Shown piece by piece: positions 5,428 through 7,061 of a DNA stretch of 7,061 bases. The stretch comes from Candidatus Zixiibacteriota bacterium (GTDB lineage: Bacteria > Zixibacteria > MSB-5A5 > CAIYYT01). The stretch is from contig JAGLUH010000470.1 in NCBI GenBank assembly GCA_023134875.1, positions 1 through 7,061 of the forward strand, written 5' to 3'. The notes under the pieces were generated by a model. That model was not told the DNA's origin. It saw only the letters and a program-made list of their open reading frames with translations, and ran no database searches. How positions within the stretch are numbered: the first letter of the stretch is position 1; every line of letters begins with the position of its first letter. The position numbers and the translations under genes are program-made.

Positions 5428-6633
5428 ATGATTTTGTCTCACAAGATCCAGTTGAAGCCAACAGTCAAACAGGAGGAGTATTTCCGACGTGCTGCTGGCG
5501 TGGCGCGGTTCACTTGGAATTGGGGCCTTACCGAGTGGAACAAGGCATATGCGGAAGGGGAGAAGACCAGCGGATACAAGTTGAAAAAGAGGCTGAACAG
5601 CATCAAACGTGAAGAGTTCCCATGGATGTACGAAGTACACCGGGGATGTAGTATGGTGCCGTTCATGAATCTCCAGAAGGCTTTTCAGGGGTACTTTCGT
5701 AGATTGAAAAATCCCAGAATCAAAAGGGAGAGACGGAAGGACGGTGAACTAAAAGGACATCCCAAGTTCCACAAGAAAGGCATGAAGGATTCTTTCTATG
5801 CTGGTTGTGGGAGTGAGCGTGGATTTCACGTAAAAGAAGAACGGGTTTGTATTCCAAGATTAGGTTGGATCAAAATGACAGAGACTCTACGTTTCACTGG
5901 CAAAATAACAACTGCGGTAGTTTTTCGAACAGCAGATCGTTGGTTCATTTCGATATCTGTAGAGACAGAACTTCCAGAGTACCGACGCACGCCAGAGCAG
6001 AAGAAAGTGATCGGCGTGGATCTTGGCGTGAAGCACGCGACAGTCCTATCGGATGGTAGGAAGTTTGATGGGCCGAAGCCGTTGAAAGCAGCGCTCAAAC
6101 GCTTGAAGCGAAAGCAACGTCAGTTGTCGCGGAAGGAAAAAGGATCAAGCAACTACCGCAAGGCAGCGGCGAAGGTGGCGAAACTGCACTGGAGGATTGC
6201 AAATCAACGTAAGGACTTCCTACACAAGCTAACCACTGGTCTGTGCAGGGAAGCGGAGACGATAGTGATCGAGGATCTGAACGTGTCCGGTATGCTTAAA
6301 AACCACAAGCTGGCCAGGGCATTGTCAGATATCGGTCTTTACGAATTCCGAAGGCAGTTGGAGTACAAGGACCAGGTATTCGGGACGAGGCTGGTAATTG
6401 CCGATCGCTGGTTCCCCTCGACCAAGCGTTGTTCAAGTTGCGGGGCGGTGAAGAAGCTGATGCGGTTGTCAGAGCGGACGTATGTGTGCGAGGCGTGCGG
6501 CACTGTCGAGGACAGGGACGTGAACGCTGGTAAAAACTTAGAACAACTAGGGTGGGTTCCACCCGAAGTTACGCCCGGGGACATGGCTGATGTAAACGCC
6601 GTGGTTGAAGCGGGAATCATAAGGAGTACGTGA
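5428..6633 (+). CDS. tnpB: TnpB RNA-guided nuclease of an IS200/IS605-type element
   Basis: A 401-residue protein, the usual TnpB length. ATG 5428 gives the typical beginning (H-K-I-Q-L-K-P-T, then A-A-G-V-A-R-F-T-W-N-W); the frame is open from TTG 5338, but those 30 residues come from the structured leader. The RuvC-like site is complete: Asp198 in G-V-D-L-G, Glu282 in I-V-I-E-D-L, and Asp364 in D-R-D-V-N-A. The zinc finger has C335-x-x-C338 and C354-x-x-C357. TnpB uses a guide RNA from the element's right end to cut DNA next to a short target-adjacent motif, helping the element persist. No tnpA transposase is in the window, so the element depends on one elsewhere or is immobile. The ribosome site is weak (GGA 5415-5417) and falls within the upstream pseudoknot, suggesting low or controlled expression. 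Identification is firm; guide and target are unknown. Confidence 0.95.
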   Translation: MILSHKIQLKPTVKQEEYFRRAAGVARFTWNWGLTEWNKAYAEGEKTSGYKLKKRLNSIKREEFPWMYEVHRGCSMVPFMNLQKAFQGYFRRLKNPRIKRERRKDGELKGHPKFHKKGMKDSFYAGCGSERGFHVKEERVCIPRLGWIKMTETLRFTGKITTAVVFRTADRWFISISVETELPEYRRTPEQKKVIGVDLGVKHATVLSDGRKFDGPKPLKAALKRLKRKQRQLSRKEKGSSNYRKAAAKVAKLHWRIANQRKDFLHKLTTGLCREAETIVIEDLNVSGMLKNHKLARALSDIGLYEFRRQLEYKDQVFGTRLVIADRWFPSTKRCSSCGAVKKLMRLSERTYVCEACGTVEDRDVNAGKNLEQLGWVPPEVTPGDMADVNAVVEAGIIRST

Positions 6634-6660
6634 AGAACAGTTGGCGAAAATGTTGGGAGA
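6540..6660 (+). ncRNA. Candidate TnpB guide (omega/right-end) RNA region
   Basis: TnpB guide RNAs normally overlap the 3' end of tnpB and run into the element's right end. Here the 3' coding region has a perfect hairpin, GGGTGG (6550-6555) with CCACCC (6559-6564) and 3 nt between. Near the stop, TTGAAGCGGGAATC lies at about 6604-6617, resembling the GAAGC-GGAA(C/T)C core I recall from such scaffolds. The coordinates are approximate. I cannot place the element's right end, and hence where the guide part begins. Confidence 0.35.
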
Positions 6661-6683
6661 GCGCGTGGAAGAGGAGAAATCCA

Positions 6684-6761
6684 ATGTCATTGATTGATAT
6701 GATAGATATTATCAATCCGAAACGAGAGGAGAAGTCCGATGGTACTACGCCTAAATCCTGA
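6684..6761 (+). CDS. Possible 25-residue small protein
   Basis: ATG 6684 is preceded at 7 nt by GAGGAG (6671-6676), a strong ribosome site. It opens a short frame (M-S-L-I-D-M-I-D-I-I-N-P ...) that ends at TGA 6759-6761, overlapping the next gene by 23 nt. The N-terminal half is hydrophobic/acidic and the second half polar and charged. No homology can be claimed. It may be a real small phage protein, or a chance frame beside the inverted repeat that it spans. Confidence 0.35.
   Translation: MSLIDMIDIINPKREEKSDGTTPKS
6692..6717 (+). repeat. AT-rich inverted repeat between tnpB and the last gene
   Basis: GATTGATA (6692-6699) and TATCAATC (6710-6717) are perfect 8-bp arms separated by 10 nt. 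It lies in a short AT-rich island unlike its surroundings. No T run follows, so it is not a standard terminator. It could be an operator upstream of the 6739 gene or a right-end hairpin of the tnpB element. Confidence 0.45.
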
Positions 6762-7061
6762 CATGTCCCCGGAAGAACGCTCCATGGCCCTCCTGCGAGT
6801 AGCGATCAAGGACAAGGATCATCTGAAGCGCTGGTTGAGCGAATCGGGCCGGCGCTGGATGGTATTCGACGCCCTAGACCTCGTCGATTCCCTGACTTGG
6901 CCCGAGGGCGTCCTAGCCCTCATGGAGATCATCGCGGCCTACCGGGAGTACCGCATGGGCATTGAGAGCGGGAACTTCGAGCTTCAAGTAGACCCCACGC
7001 TCGGCAAGGAAATCAAGGTGCCGATCATGAAAGACGAACTGTTGGAGATCGCAGAACTGGA
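6739..7061 (+). CDS. Unidentified protein, 5' part, runs off the window
   Basis: ATG 6739 has AGGAG (6727-6731) 7 nt upstream and opens a frame with no stop before the window ends, giving 107 visible residues. The sequence starts M-V-L-R-L-N-P-D-M-S-P-E-E-R, followed by helical, charged segments (R-V-A-I-K-D-K-D-H-L-K-R-W-L) and an amphipathic stretch around L-A-L-M-E-I-I-A-A-Y-R-E-Y-R. No signal peptide, membrane helix or known motif is visible. GC content and codon choice match the phage genes rather than tnpB. The family is not recognised. Confidence 0.75.
   Translation, partial: MVLRLNPDMSPEERSMALLRVAIKDKDHLKRWLSESGRRWMVFDALDLVDSLTWPEGVLALMEIIAAYREYRMGIESGNFELQVDPTLGKEIKVPIMKDELLEIAEL

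Noticed and set aside
6692..6730. Inverted repeat as terminator after tnpB
   Set aside because: The arms are AT-rich and no T run follows; an operator or element-end role fits as well or better.

Overview
The window reads as part of a tailed dsDNA phage or prophage genome. All supported genes lie on the + strand and most are packed end to end, with ATGA start/stop overlaps at 2905 and 3504. The order is tail fibre, then a run of small membrane proteins that looks like a lysis cassette, then a new transcription unit of small accessory genes. The paired envelope-spanning (spanin-like) proteins and consensus sigma70-type promoter suggest a Gram-negative host. Nothing identifies the host more closely.

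Layout. Positions 3-179 hold the 3' end of an AT-richer gene that resembles the C-terminus of IscB-like (RRXRR/HNH) nucleases. It stops inside a strong hairpin (157-200). A phage tail-fibre gene follows (208-2445). Its GC-rich first part resembles a tail attachment domain. Its AT-richer second part carries repeated LG...W modules. Next come a coiled-coil protein (2471-2908), a holin-like protein with a hexapeptide repeat (2905-3507), and a spanin-like pair with a 92-nt overlap (3504-3815 and 3724-4224). A promoter with an inverted repeat in its spacer (4242-4270) starts a second unit: a 74-residue protein, a coiled-coil protein, and a stand-alone TSCPD-domain protein of the type related to ribonucleotide reductase tails (4971-5300). 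A complete tnpB gene (5428-6633) follows without tnpA. The window ends in an unidentified gene that begins at 6739 and runs off the end.

The two most interesting signals are RNA structures. Directly upstream of tnpB, 5331-5425 can form a 14-bp stem, an inner 6-bp stem and a 9-bp pseudoknot whose 3' strand ends two bases before the start codon. It could be a control element or a relocated guide-RNA-like scaffold. Upstream of the tail-fibre gene, the 157-200 hairpin separates GGAGG from ATG 208. If folded, it would bring the two to a normal spacing, as is known for phage T4 gene 25. The possible IscB remnant and the TnpB suggest that two IS200/IS605-type (OMEGA) elements have entered this phage region.
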